A stretch of DNA of 64,000 nt from assembly GCF_044360475.1 (NCBI RefSeq), contig NZ_CP043494.1, positions 4,340,001 to 4,404,000 on the forward strand. The letters run 5' to 3'. Of the stretch, positions 43,870-54,519 are shown piece by piece. Below the pieces are notes generated by a model that saw only the letters and a list, made by a program, of their open reading frames with translations, was not told the DNA's origin and searched no databases. Positions within the stretch are counted from its first letter, which is position 1; each line of letters opens with the position of its first letter. A program made the position numbers and the translations under genes. This DNA comes from Archangium minus. Its GTDB lineage: Bacteria; Myxococcota; Myxococcia; Myxococcales; Myxococcaceae.

Positions 43870-45300
43870 ATGGGATCGAGAGCCGTCCTTGCCATAGCAG
43901 GTCTACTCGCGAGCACTGTTGCAAGTGCACAAAGCATCTGTACCGAGTGCATCAAGATCCGTGTTCGCCGCCCTGGGATTGCTCGAGGTCCCGCGGCCGA
44001 CGAACTCGACACCAAATTCAATGAGATCAGGCTTCCGGATGGAAGCTACCGGGGCTTCACGGCGAATGGCCACACCTACGCCGTCGATGGCCGGGATCCC
44101 TGGTCGATGGGCGGCCCCCGAACCCCCGTTCTCGCTCCCGGAGCCGCGGGCACCTACAACGAATGTGGACAGTGGCTCAACGGAACCGAGCTGTCCGGCG
44201 GGGTGGTCTACGGGTTCATCCACGCGGAGCGCTCGTGCAACTACGCCCTCAACCAAACCCATAAGTCGATGGGCATGGCGACCTCCGCTGACTTCGGCAT
44301 GTCGTGGACCCCCCTCGGGCAGTTCCTTACCGGAACGGATGCTCCCACGGCCGGAATGTCGACCGGCGAGGGGGATTGCGGAATCGTGAACGGGCAGGAC
44401 GGTTGGCTTTATGCCTACTGCCTCCGGCTGCGGGACTGGAAGACGATTGTCGCGAGAGCAAGGCTCGCCAACCCCACCCCCGGCAACTGGTACAAGTTTC
44501 TCAATGGTGTCTGGACGTCCCCCGGCTTGGGCGGAGACGCAACGGGCCTGGATGCATCGGAAAGTGTCGCCCGGTGGCGGTCGCAGAATCTGGTGGCCGC
44601 CTTCAGCGCCGACCGCTGGTTCGGTGGCGTCAAACTCCAACTCTCGGCGGACAAGACGGCCTTCTCCACCGTGCCCGAGCCGCTCATTCCGCTCGATGAC
44701 GTGAACTGGTCCCGGCCGGCCCCGACCGAACTGGTGGCCTATCTGTCAACGACGAACTTTGACGATGGGAGCAATCAGCTCGACGACGCCTTTCAGTTGG
44801 CATACGTCTACCTTCAGCCAGGCGAAGCATTCGACAAGCGCTACCTCGTGCTGCGCGAAGTGCTCGTCACCATGACCCCACAGCCGGTGAACCCGCAGGT
44901 GGGTCTCGAGCTCGGTCGCTGGTACAGCGCGAGCAACAAGGACCGCTGGACCACGACCGGTCCGGTTCCGGGAAACTTCTCAAGCTATGCGTGGGAGCGT
45001 TCGCTTGGCTTTCTCATGACCAGGCCTGCCTCCACCCAGAACACGACAAAGCTCGAGGAATGTGTGAGCCAGTGGCCGGGGCACCCTGACCATCTGCTCA
45101 CGGGTGACGGCGAGTGCTCCTCGAATGGGTATACAAGGCTTCGCACGGCGGGCTGGGTGTACACGACTCAGCAGCCGAACACGATTCCGCTGTATCGGTG
45201 CTACAACGCTACGGAGATGCACCACTTCGCCTCGAACCAAGCGGATTGCGAGGGACTGGGTCAGATGGAGTGGCGGCTCGGGTACCTGCTGCAGAACTGA
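43870..45300 (+). CDS. Secreted protein with DUF5648-like C-terminal domain
   Basis: 476 residues from the ATG at 43870 (GGAG at 43861-43864). The signal peptide is MGSRAVLAIAGLLASTVASAQS. The first 330 residues have D-G-x-Y, W-T-P-L-G and G-W-L-Y-A-Y-C patterns of a beta-propeller-like fold as in proteins that read glycan or host targets. The last 130 residues end IPLYRCYNATEMHHFASNQADCEGLGQMEWRLGYLLQ, a pattern of the DUF5648 repeat (Y-R-x-Y-N, H-F-x-T/S, C). Secretion is clear; the function is unknown. The first line of codons uses more A/T than most of the window. Confidence 0.72.
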   Translation: MGSRAVLAIAGLLASTVASAQSICTECIKIRVRRPGIARGPAADELDTKFNEIRLPDGSYRGFTANGHTYAVDGRDPWSMGGPRTPVLAPGAAGTYNECGQWLNGTELSGGVVYGFIHAERSCNYALNQTHKSMGMATSADFGMSWTPLGQFLTGTDAPTAGMSTGEGDCGIVNGQDGWLYAYCLRLRDWKTIVARARLANPTPGNWYKFLNGVWTSPGLGGDATGLDASESVARWRSQNLVAAFSADRWFGGVKLQLSADKTAFSTVPEPLIPLDDVNWSRPAPTELVAYLSTTNFDDGSNQLDDAFQLAYVYLQPGEAFDKRYLVLREVLVTMTPQPVNPQVGLELGRWYSASNKDRWTTTGPVPGNFSSYAWERSLGFLMTRPASTQNTTKLEECVSQWPGHPDHLLTGDGECSSNGYTRLRTAGWVYTTQQPNTIPLYRCYNATEMHHFASNQADCEGLGQMEWRLGYLLQN

Positions 45301-45309
45301 ACCCATCAA

Positions 45310-45339
45310 GGTCGAGCCCAAGGTGGTTCAGGCTCGACC
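45310..45339. terminator. Hairpin between convergent genes
   Basis: GGTCGAGCC (45310-45318) and GGCTCGACC (45331-45339) form a perfect 9-bp stem with a 12-base loop, nine bases after the stop at 45300 and 40 bases before the convergent gene's end. There is no T-run, but its place fits a bidirectional terminator. Confidence 0.55.
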
Positions 45340-45379
45340 GAGCGACGCTCAAGCGGCTGAAGAGCGCCTGGGCTCGCGA

Positions 45380-47443
45380 TCAACGGCGGTTGATGGTGAA
45401 GCGGCGGTTCACTCCCCTGGAGAGCAGGAGCAGCGCGAGCCAGCCCAGGCCCAGGGGTGCGCCACCGCCCACCGCGCAGCCCGAGGCAGGGGGCGGCATG
45501 GGCTCGATGACGGGACTGGCGGCCTCCACGTGGACCTGGAAGGAGCACGTGGCGCTGTTGCCCGCGGCGTCGGTGGCCTGGACCGTCACCTGGGTGGTAC
45601 CAGGCGCGAAGAGCGAGCCGGAGGCGTGGCTGTAACTCACCGTGGCGGTGGACGCCGAGTCCAAGGCGGTCGCGGACGGGAAGTCGACGGACTGGCCCTC
45701 GGCGGGAGCGTTCGTCACCGAGACATCCGCCGGACAAGACAGGGTGGGAGCGGTGGTGTCCTGCACGGTGACGGTGAAGGCGCAGGTCGTGGTGTTGTTG
45801 GCCGCGTCCGTGGCGGTGACGGTCACCGGGGTGGTACCGAGCGGGAAGGTGCTTCCGCTGGGGTGGTTCACCGAGAGGCTGGCGGAGGAGACGAGGTCCG
45901 TGGCCGTGGGAGGCGAGTAGTTCACGGTGGCGCCTTGGGCACCTGTGGCCTCGGCCACCACGTTGCCTGGGCAGGTGAGGGTAGGGGCGGTGGTGTCACG
46001 CACGGTGACGGTGAAGGTGCACGTGGCGCTGTTCTTCGCCTGGTCGCGGGCGGTGACGGTCACCCGGGTGGCGCCGAGAGGGAAGGTGCTCCCGCTGGGA
46101 TGGTTCACCGAGAAGTAGGCGGTGGTGATGAGGTCCGTGGCCACGGGAGGCGGGTAGTTCACGGTGGCGCCCTGGGCACCTGTTGCCTCGGTCACCACGT
46201 TGCCCGGACAGGTGACGGTGGGGGCGGTGGTGTCGCGCACGGTGACGGTGAAGGTGCACGTGGCGTGGTTGCCCGCCTCGTCGAATACGTTGACGTTCAC
46301 CTGGGAGGTGCCGAGCGGGAAGTTGCTCCCGCTGGGAGGAATCGCCGAAAGCGTGGGCGTGGCGGTCTGGTCATCGGAGGCCGTGGGACGCGGGTAGCTC
46401 ACGGTCGTGCCCTGGGCGCTCGTGGCCTCGGCGGTCACGTTCGCGGGACACGTCACCACGGGTGGCGTCGTGTCATCGACGATCGCCAGGCGCCACAACT
46501 CGCGTCCGTGAGCCGCGTCATCCGCCGTGAAGTAGAGGCTGTCGCCCACGGCCGTCAGCTCCCTGGGCGAGGCCGAGCCAGGGCCCCGGATCATGTCCGT
46601 CACGCGCACAGTGCCCGCCTCGGTGCCGTCGCTCTTCCAGATCTCCCGCCCCGAGACACCGTCGTCGGCCGTGAAGTAGAGCGTGTCGCCCACGAGCGTG
46701 AAATGCTCGGGCGCGGAGCCCACGTCTCCCGGCCGGATGTCCTTGACGAGCACGGTGCCCTCGGGTGTTCCGTCGCTCTTCCACAGCTCGTTGCCGGTGG
46801 TCCTCGACTTGTGGGCGAAGTAGCTCGTCCCGTTCTCGTTCGTCAGCAGGGAGTTTCCCGAGTCGCTCGCGTGCGAAGACACGCTCGTGATGAACACCGT
46901 GCCGCCGGTCGTGCCATCGGTCTTCCACAGCTCCTTGGGAGATCCCTTGTCCAGGATGAAGAAGAGCGTGTCGTTCACGCGAGAGAAGCTGAAGGGCCCA
47001 CTCTCCGCCATTGCCTTGACGAGCATGGTGCCCGCCTCGGTTCCATCGCTCTTCCACAAGCCGCTGTTCGCGGAGTCACTGGCGGCGAAGTAGAGCGTGC
47101 CGTTCATGCTCGCCGCGCGGAACGGGGTCCACCGGTCGGTGGCCGCGGGGGTCAGGGCCTTGAGTGGGAAGGTGCCCGCCTCGGTCCCATCGCTCCTCCA
47201 CAGCCCTCCCGGAGTAGGGGCGGTGGGGGTGAAGAACACCACCCCATTGGCTTCGCCCAGAACAGTAGGATTGGAGCCGGGAGCGCCCGCCCAGAGGTCC
47301 TTCACCAGCGTCGCGGCCAGCCGCGGATTTCCCTGAAGGGGACGCGTGGCCTGGGCGAACTCCGGGGCCGGGTCGCCGCACCCTTCCAGTACCACGCACG
47401 TCATCAACAGCCCTGTCAGCACTCGTCTCAGCACGGAGGTCAT
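45380..47443 (-). CDS. ELWxxDGT-repeat and HYR-domain surface lipoprotein with MYXO-CTERM tail
   Basis: 687 residues. The N-terminus is a lipoprotein signal ending VVLEGC. Residues about 55-330 carry five ELWxxDGTxxGT-type repeats (such as GLWKSDGTEAGTMLV), a beta-propeller-like unit. Four HYR beta-sandwich repeats follow (each D-T-T-A/P-P-x-x-x-C-P to A-T-C-T-F-x-V-x-V), nearly identical at DNA level with a period near 250 bases. The end, PPPASGCAVGGGAPLGLGWL then LALLLLSRGVNRR, is a MYXO-CTERM sorting signal. Having both an N-terminal lipid anchor and a C-terminal sorting signal is unusual. AGGGAC precedes the ATG. Confidence 0.85.
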   Translation of the reverse strand: MTSVLRRVLTGLLMTCVVLEGCGDPAPEFAQATRPLQGNPRLAATLVKDLWAGAPGSNPTVLGEANGVVFFTPTAPTPGGLWRSDGTEAGTFPLKALTPAATDRWTPFRAASMNGTLYFAASDSANSGLWKSDGTEAGTMLVKAMAESGPFSFSRVNDTLFFILDKGSPKELWKTDGTTGGTVFITSVSSHASDSGNSLLTNENGTSYFAHKSRTTGNELWKSDGTPEGTVLVKDIRPGDVGSAPEHFTLVGDTLYFTADDGVSGREIWKSDGTEAGTVRVTDMIRGPGSASPRELTAVGDSLYFTADDAAHGRELWRLAIVDDTTPPVVTCPANVTAEATSAQGTTVSYPRPTASDDQTATPTLSAIPPSGSNFPLGTSQVNVNVFDEAGNHATCTFTVTVRDTTAPTVTCPGNVVTEATGAQGATVNYPPPVATDLITTAYFSVNHPSGSTFPLGATRVTVTARDQAKNSATCTFTVTVRDTTAPTLTCPGNVVAEATGAQGATVNYSPPTATDLVSSASLSVNHPSGSTFPLGTTPVTVTATDAANNTTTCAFTVTVQDTTAPTLSCPADVSVTNAPAEGQSVDFPSATALDSASTATVSYSHASGSLFAPGTTQVTVQATDAAGNSATCSFQVHVEAASPVIEPMPPPASGCAVGGGAPLGLGWLALLLLSRGVNRRFTINRR

Positions 47444-47668
47444 GAGTCCCTGTCCCGAAGCAGCCGGTCACGCGCGCTCGCGGTTTCTGGATTGGCCGCG
47501 TCGGACGAGGAGTGTCATGGGAAATTCAAATCCTCCGAAGCCACGGTCGCGGGGCAGCTCCGAGAGCCGCAGGCCGTGAGGCCATGTGGGCGCGGTCCGC
47601 GAAATTTTTTGCGCCTGATGCAGCACTTATGGATTTGGTTTTTGGCAAGTTTATACTGCCCTTCGAAC

Positions 47669-49219
47669 ATGTCCCGACTACTCCCAGTACTGCTCCTCAT
47701 GATGGCGAGCGCCACCAGCGCCGCAGCCGATTTTACGTTTTCGAACCAGCAGGGCCCGCACGGCGTCGGCCTGACGGTCAGCCAGAGGTACGATTACTCG
47801 CGCGTGTACAAGCTGCGCGTGGACCCGATCACGGGTGCGGCCACCCAGGGTGAGCGTGCGCGTCCGATGCAGGTGCTGAGCTGGTATCCCACGCGGCGCC
47901 AGGGCAAACCCGTGACCTACCGCCAGTATATGGAGACGATCGCGACCGAGGTGAACTTCACGGCCGACGCGCAGGCGGTGCGCAGCGCAACCGACATCTG
48001 GCTCGCGAGCCAGGGCGCCGACCCGTCGCATGGCGCACTCGCGAAGCCGATGTGGGCGGTGCGCGATGCCCCGGCACTGCCAGGCAAATATCCGGTCGTG
48101 ATCTACGCGCCGAGCTTCAGCGCCAGCGCCGCAGAGAACGTAGACCTGTGCGAATACCTCGCGAGCCAGGGCTACGTCGTGCTGTCCAGCGCCTCGCTGG
48201 GAGCGCGCACGCGCTGGATGACGGTCGACCTGGAGGGCCTGGAAACGCAGGCGGCCGATATCGCCTTCCTGATCGCGACCGCCCAGGCCATGCCGCAGGC
48301 GGACATGAACCGCATTGCCGTCGTCGGCTTCAGCTGGGGCGGACTTGCGAACGTACTGGCGGCAGCCAGGGACGACCGCATCGGCGCACTGGTCAGCCTG
48401 GACGGCTCGCTGCGCGGCTTCCCCGAATTCGTCAACGGCGGCAAGGACGCCGCGAAATACGTAACGCCAGCGCGTCTGGCGGTGCCGCTGCTGTACGTCG
48501 CGCGGCGCCCCGACACGCTCGAAAGCATCAACCAGCGCCAGATCGACACCAGCTTCAACCTGATGAACCAGATGAAGTATTCGGATGTGTATATCGTGAC
48601 GATGCATCCGATGACACACCCGGACTTCTCCTCGATTCACCTGCGCTTCGCGCCGGAGCGCGCGTTCGAGGAGTATTCGCGCGATGAGGCGGCGCTCGCG
48701 CACAGCTGGACGGCGCGCTACGTCCACCAGTTCCTCGATGCCTACCTGAAGAACGATACGGCCGCGCGCACCTTCATGAACAATTCCGCCGCCGCGAACA
48801 AGGTACCCCGCCACATGCTGACGCTCGACGTGCGCCGCGGCGACGACACGCCACCCACACTGGAAACGTTCGTGCGTACGCTGGGCAAGGAAGGCTTCGC
48901 GCGGGCCATCCCCACCTACGACGCGCTGCATGCGAAGTCCGCAACCTTCCGGCTCGAGGACTCGCAGATCAACTCATGGGGCTACCAGCTGCTGCGCGGC
49001 GGTCGAGGCAAGGATGCGGTGGAGATCTTCAAGCTCGGCGTCCACGTCTATCCAGACAACGCAAATCTGTTCGACAGTCTGGCCGAAGCGCAGGAAAAGA
49101 CGGGGGACCGTGACCAGGCGATCCGCAACTATCGGCGCTCCCTGGAACTGAACCCGAAAAACGGCAACGCGGTTGAACGCCTGAAAGCGCTGGGGAGTAC
49201 TGTGGGCGCCCAGCGGTAA
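47669..49219 (+). CDS. Secreted alpha/beta hydrolase with C-terminal TPR-like region
   Basis: 516 residues from the ATG at 47669. The signal peptide is MSRLLPVLLLMMASATSAAA. The hydrolase core resembles dienelactone hydrolase and platelet-activating-factor-acetylhydrolase types: KYPVVIYAPSFSASAAENVDL for the oxyanion loop and VVGFSWGGLANVLAAARDDR with the nucleophile Ser. The region after about residue 405 (SQINSWGYQLLRGGRGKDAVEIF and then GDRDQAIRNYRRSLELNP) is one or two TPR units. No ribosome binding site is seen and TATACT lies at 47652-47657, so the transcript may be nearly leaderless. Codon use and the AT-rich 225-base upstream region differ from the neighbours. Confidence 0.82.
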   Translation: MSRLLPVLLLMMASATSAAADFTFSNQQGPHGVGLTVSQRYDYSRVYKLRVDPITGAATQGERARPMQVLSWYPTRRQGKPVTYRQYMETIATEVNFTADAQAVRSATDIWLASQGADPSHGALAKPMWAVRDAPALPGKYPVVIYAPSFSASAAENVDLCEYLASQGYVVLSSASLGARTRWMTVDLEGLETQAADIAFLIATAQAMPQADMNRIAVVGFSWGGLANVLAAARDDRIGALVSLDGSLRGFPEFVNGGKDAAKYVTPARLAVPLLYVARRPDTLESINQRQIDTSFNLMNQMKYSDVYIVTMHPMTHPDFSSIHLRFAPERAFEEYSRDEAALAHSWTARYVHQFLDAYLKNDTAARTFMNNSAAANKVPRHMLTLDVRRGDDTPPTLETFVRTLGKEGFARAIPTYDALHAKSATFRLEDSQINSWGYQLLRGGRGKDAVEIFKLGVHVYPDNANLFDSLAEAQEKTGDRDQAIRNYRRSLELNPKNGNAVERLKALGSTVGAQR

Positions 49220-49261
49220 GACCGGACGTTCCACTGAAGACGGTGGCGCTTACGGGCGCGC

Positions 49262-49906
49262 CTACTTCACGTCCAGGGTCGGCGCCGAGGCTTCCGGAGG
49301 CACTTCGACGAAGCGGCCGTACCAGCTCAGGGCGAGCAGCACATCGCCGCGCCAGGTGGCGGAGAGGCCGCGCTCGAGGTCCATCCCGGCGCGAGCGGTG
49401 AGGGCGAGGCCCCAGGGTCCCAGCCGTCCGCGCGCGCCGAGCAGTGCGCGCAGGGGAACCCGGGGGCCGCCGGTGCGCAGGAAGGCCTCGACTCCGGCCT
49501 GGGCGCCGAGGAAGCCTTCGAGGCGGGGGCCACCGAGGCTCGCGGTGAGGCCCGCGTGCGGCCCGAGGCCCAGGTCCGCGGGGCCACGCAGGACACCGTA
49601 GGTGGTGAGCCCGAGCTGTGCCGAGGCCTGGAAGACACCCTCGTCCGAGGTGAGCTGCCATTGGCCGGCGCCGCGCAATTCCAGCACACCGGTGGAGGGG
49701 AGGACGAAGAGCTCGCCGCCGAAGGCGGTGGGCCTGGACTCGGGCTCGAGTGGAGCGGCGAGGAGGAAGCCCAGGCCCACGCCCTGGGGGCCCGCGAGCA
49801 GAGTCAGGTGCGAGGCGTCCACGCGGCCACGGGTGGTGAGGACGGGGGCCTCGGCGGTGGCCACCGAGGCGAGCAGCAGCGCACTGGAGAAGACGAGGGC
49901 CTTCAT
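49262..49906 (-). CDS. Secreted beta-rich protein, function unknown
   Basis: 214 residues. The signal peptide is MKALVFSSALLLASVATAEA. The rest is Gly/Leu-rich alternating sequence (GQWQLTSDEGVFQASAQLGLTTYGVL, LRALLGARGRLGPWGLALTARAGMDL) ending in LALSWYGRFVEVP, like a small outer-membrane barrel or surface protein. The ATG overlaps the end of the lipoprotein hydrolase gene by four bases, so the two are coupled. No family recognised. Confidence 0.66.
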   Translation of the reverse strand: MKALVFSSALLLASVATAEAPVLTTRGRVDASHLTLLAGPQGVGLGFLLAAPLEPESRPTAFGGELFVLPSTGVLELRGAGQWQLTSDEGVFQASAQLGLTTYGVLRGPADLGLGPHAGLTASLGGPRLEGFLGAQAGVEAFLRTGGPRVPLRALLGARGRLGPWGLALTARAGMDLERGLSATWRGDVLLALSWYGRFVEVPPEASAPTLDVK

Positions 49907-50781
49907 CGCGCGGTCACCTCCGTACCGGGCACCTGGCGGATGTCATCGGCGCCGGTGCCCTGTCCGGCGAGCGCGGCGCGGAGGAAGCGCGAGAGGACCT
50001 CGGCGATGCGCTCGTGCGCGGTGTCGAGCGGCACGGTGGGCGCGCAGCCGTCCTCCACGTCGCGCTGGTCGCTGGAGGTGAACTGGAAGTGGGTGACGCC
50101 CTGAAGGACGGCGAGCACCGAGGGCGCGGGGAGCCGGGAGGCGTCGTCACGGACGCGGGGCAGCGTCGAGAGGCAGTCCAGCTCGCCGGCCAGCGAGAGC
50201 GAGGGCATGGCGAGCGAGGGGATGCGCTCGGAGTCGGCCGGGTCAGGGTAGCTGGCGAGCAGGGCGAGGGCGGTGAAGCCTCCGTCGAGGGCGAGCTTGG
50301 CGGACACGACGCCGCCGAGGGAGTGGCCGGCGACGGCGATGCGGGAGGGGTGGACGAGGCCCTCGAGGAGCGAGCCCTCGGGGGGAGAGGTGAGGAGCTC
50401 CCGGGCGAAGTGGCCGTTGTCGATGGCGGACAGCGGCAGGTCGAGCGGGTGCGAGGGCAGCGCGACGACGTAGCCGCGTGCGGCGAGGGACTCGGCGAGC
50501 CAGAGGTAGTCCTCGGGAGGCACGAGGCCGCCGTGGACGAGGACGAGCGCGGGCAGAGGCGCACCATCGGCGGGCCGGGCGGGGTGGCCCTCGGCGTCCG
50601 AGGGGAAGAGGACGCGCACGGACACGAGGTCCGTGTGACGGGCGCGCACCTGGAAGAGGGCCTCGGAGACGGGAGTGGGCCCGGTGCGCAGCAACTTGCC
50701 CGAGGTGGGCGCGGGAAGCGCGCAGCCGGACAGGGCGAAGGTGAGGCAGAGCACGAGGAGGGACAGCGAGGCTTGCTTCAT
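49903..50781 (-). CDS. Alpha/beta hydrolase lipoprotein
   Basis: 292 residues from the ATG at 50781 (a start 33 bases further upstream is possible). The signal ends in the lipobox FALSGC. The hydrolase core has PALVLVHGGLVPPEDYLWLA for the oxyanion region, IAVAGHSLGGVVSAKLAL with the nucleophile Ser, and VTHFQFTSSD with the catalytic His. It resembles chlorophyllase/PAF-acetylhydrolase-like enzymes. The acid residue is probably the Asp near LAGELDCLS. It is coupled to the next gene by an ATGA overlap. Confidence 0.82.
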   Translation of the reverse strand: MKQASLSLLVLCLTFALSGCALPAPTSGKLLRTGPTPVSEALFQVRARHTDLVSVRVLFPSDAEGHPARPADGAPLPALVLVHGGLVPPEDYLWLAESLAARGYVVALPSHPLDLPLSAIDNGHFARELLTSPPEGSLLEGLVHPSRIAVAGHSLGGVVSAKLALDGGFTALALLASYPDPADSERIPSLAMPSLSLAGELDCLSTLPRVRDDASRLPAPSVLAVLQGVTHFQFTSSDQRDVEDGCAPTVPLDTAHERIAEVLSRFLRAALAGQGTGADDIRQVPGTEVTAR

Positions 50782-50889
50782 ACGGGGAACTCGCGGGGGC
50801 TCATGGGTGGGCACTGTGTAAGGCCCGGGCCCGCGGTTCGCTAGCGAGTTCCCCTCAAGAGCACGTTCATCGCTGAGGTATCAGGCATT

Positions 50890-52692
<1,803 letters not shown>

Positions 52693-53032
52693 CCGCACAC
52701 GTCCTTTCGGCTCGACAGTTGTGCACGATGTAAGCAAGTGTTTGCATTGCTAGACATAATGCAACCCCTATCGTAAGTGAGAACACCGTGTACAAATTCT
52801 GCCCGATGGAGGCCAAGACATCGACACACCCGCAGGACTCCTCCTGGGAAGGTGTCAAAGGACTCGATAGCAATCATCAGACCGAATATGGAGCCACTCT
52901 TTATCGTTCGCCTCCCCGTCCGCCCGGTGTGGCGGACGTTGCACAATTGATAGGGGAGTCCTGGCTCTGGTGCTGTGAGAAACCTCACTTCGTCTCGGTG
53001 AAAGGCGTCACACCGGGTGAATCATGACCGAG
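52693..53032. other. Intergenic region with an operator-like palindrome
   Basis: 340 bases, AT-richer than the genes around it, holding the promoter of the monooxygenase gene. TTGCATT (52742-52748) and AATGCAA (52758-52764) form a perfect 7-bp inverted repeat with a 9-base spacer, typical of TetR- or AraC-like binding. No regulator gene adjoins it. Its right end is the 3' flank of the radical SAM gene at 53033. No other feature seen. Confidence 0.5.
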
Positions 53033-54490
53033 TCAGCTTGGGAGTCTGTTTGGATGAAAACGCCCGGAGCCCGGTGGGCCGATGCGCTGGGGCTCGAGTC
53101 CCAGCCGCACCATCTGCTGCGCGTCCCACGCCTCGAGCGGATCCATGCCGGCGATGTAGCGCCGCGAGGAGTTCTTCACCGGGTTGCGGATGCTGAGGAT
53201 CTCCGGCCCCGAGAAGAGGATGGTGCTGCGGTAGCGGGGCATGTCGCTCATCGCGAGCTTGGACCAGTAGTGCCGGGCGATGTTGGGGAGACTGCCGAGC
53301 GTGTGGCACAGCCGCTGGAAGTGCTCCACCACCTCCGAGGGGTGCAGGTTCTTCGGACGGTGGCACAGCGTGTAGCCGTCGTAGTCGCGGCTGATGGTGC
53401 CGGGCAGCAGGCGACCCTCGGAGGCCACCTCGCGGAAGAAGGGCGTCTCCGGGTAGGGGCTGACGATGCCCAGGAAGGTGATGGAGAAGTAGCGCAGGTC
53501 CGCGAGGTACTGGGGCACCTTCTCCAGGTACTCGTTGGTGTCCCCGTCCGAGCCGACGATGAGCCCGAACGAGAGCAGGATGCCGCTGGAGAACGCGCGC
53601 TGGATGACGGCGTTCACCTCGGACAGCTTGTTCTGGCCCTTGTTCATGGCCTCGATGGATTCGGGGTTGAGTGACTCCAGGCCGGTGTAGATGTAGCGGC
53701 AGCCGGCGCGGCCCATCAGCTTCACCAGCGACTCGTCCTTGAGCACGTTGAAGGTGAGCGCGCAGCCCCACGTTTTCTTGAGGGGAATGAGCGCCTCGCA
53801 CAGCTCGCGCAGGTACTTGGGCGAGCCCCCCAGGTTGTTGTCCAGGAAGACGAACGCGTCATCCATCAGCCCGAAGAAGTTCTTGTTCCAGCGCATGCGC
53901 GTCTGGATTTCGTCGATGACCTGGGGGATGGGGCGGTAGCGGTAGCGCTCGTGCCCGGTGAGCACGCAGAAGTTGCAGCTGAAGGGGCAGCCCCGCGAGG
54001 CCTCGATGCCCGGCAGGCGCACCTTGTTGTGCGAGAAGTCGATGAGCTCGTACCGGTACGGCCGGATGTCCGTGACGCCCTTGGCGCTCAGGCCGTAGCG
54101 CTTCTTGAGCTGCCCCTTCTGGAAGTCCGCCACGAGCGTGGGGACGTTGGGCTCGGGCTCGCCGGTGATGACGGCGTCGAAGTACTGCTCGCAGTCGTCG
54201 GGGAAGTGGCTCGCGTGCCGCCCGCCCGCCACCGTCACAATGCCGCGCTGGCGGAAGAGCGTGGAGAGCACCTTGGTGTGCTCGTAGTAGGAGTGCAGGT
54301 ACGAGAAGAAGACGAGATCCCAGTCCCGGTCGAGCGGGATGTCGAGCTCCTTCTCGTTGTAGAGCTCGATGTCGGCGTCCTCGGGGCAGAGCCCGGCGAT
54401 GAGCTCGGGCACCGAGGACTGCATGATGGACGGCTCCTTGATCCGTTGCCGGGTCGGATGCGTATAGGTGGAGATGACGGCGATCCGCAT
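53033..54490 (-). CDS. B12-binding radical SAM protein
   Basis: 485 residues from the ATG at 54490. Residues about 1-140 look like a cobalamin-binding Rossmann domain (MRIAVISTYTHPTRQRI, then DLVFFSYLHSYYEHTKVL). The radical SAM core follows with CPFSCNFC (about 165-172, the C-x3-C-x2-C motif for the 4Fe-4S cluster) and IYTGLESLNPESIEAM. There is no lipobox or membrane segment. Such enzymes methylate unreactive carbons or rearrange substrates. It ends the four-gene operon 59737-53033 and starts 29 bases after the desaturase, so a role in lipid modification is a natural guess. Upstream in-frame codons to 54727 lie inside the desaturase gene and are not used. Confidence 0.85.
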   Translation of the reverse strand: MRIAVISTYTHPTRQRIKEPSIMQSSVPELIAGLCPEDADIELYNEKELDIPLDRDWDLVFFSYLHSYYEHTKVLSTLFRQRGIVTVAGGRHASHFPDDCEQYFDAVITGEPEPNVPTLVADFQKGQLKKRYGLSAKGVTDIRPYRYELIDFSHNKVRLPGIEASRGCPFSCNFCVLTGHERYRYRPIPQVIDEIQTRMRWNKNFFGLMDDAFVFLDNNLGGSPKYLRELCEALIPLKKTWGCALTFNVLKDESLVKLMGRAGCRYIYTGLESLNPESIEAMNKGQNKLSEVNAVIQRAFSSGILLSFGLIVGSDGDTNEYLEKVPQYLADLRYFSITFLGIVSPYPETPFFREVASEGRLLPGTISRDYDGYTLCHRPKNLHPSEVVEHFQRLCHTLGSLPNIARHYWSKLAMSDMPRYRSTILFSGPEILSIRNPVKNSSRRYIAGMDPLEAWDAQQMVRLGLEPQRIGPPGSGRFHPNRLPS

Positions 54491-54519
54491 GGGGTTGTCT
54501 CTCTCTGGAAGGAAGGCTC

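Noticed and set aside
45104..47668. Long plus-strand open frame in front of the hydrolase gene (to 49219)
   Set aside because: The part before 47669 runs antisense through the HYR protein gene, is rich in Arg/Gly/Ala and has no domain; only 47669-49219 has a signal peptide and hydrolase motifs.
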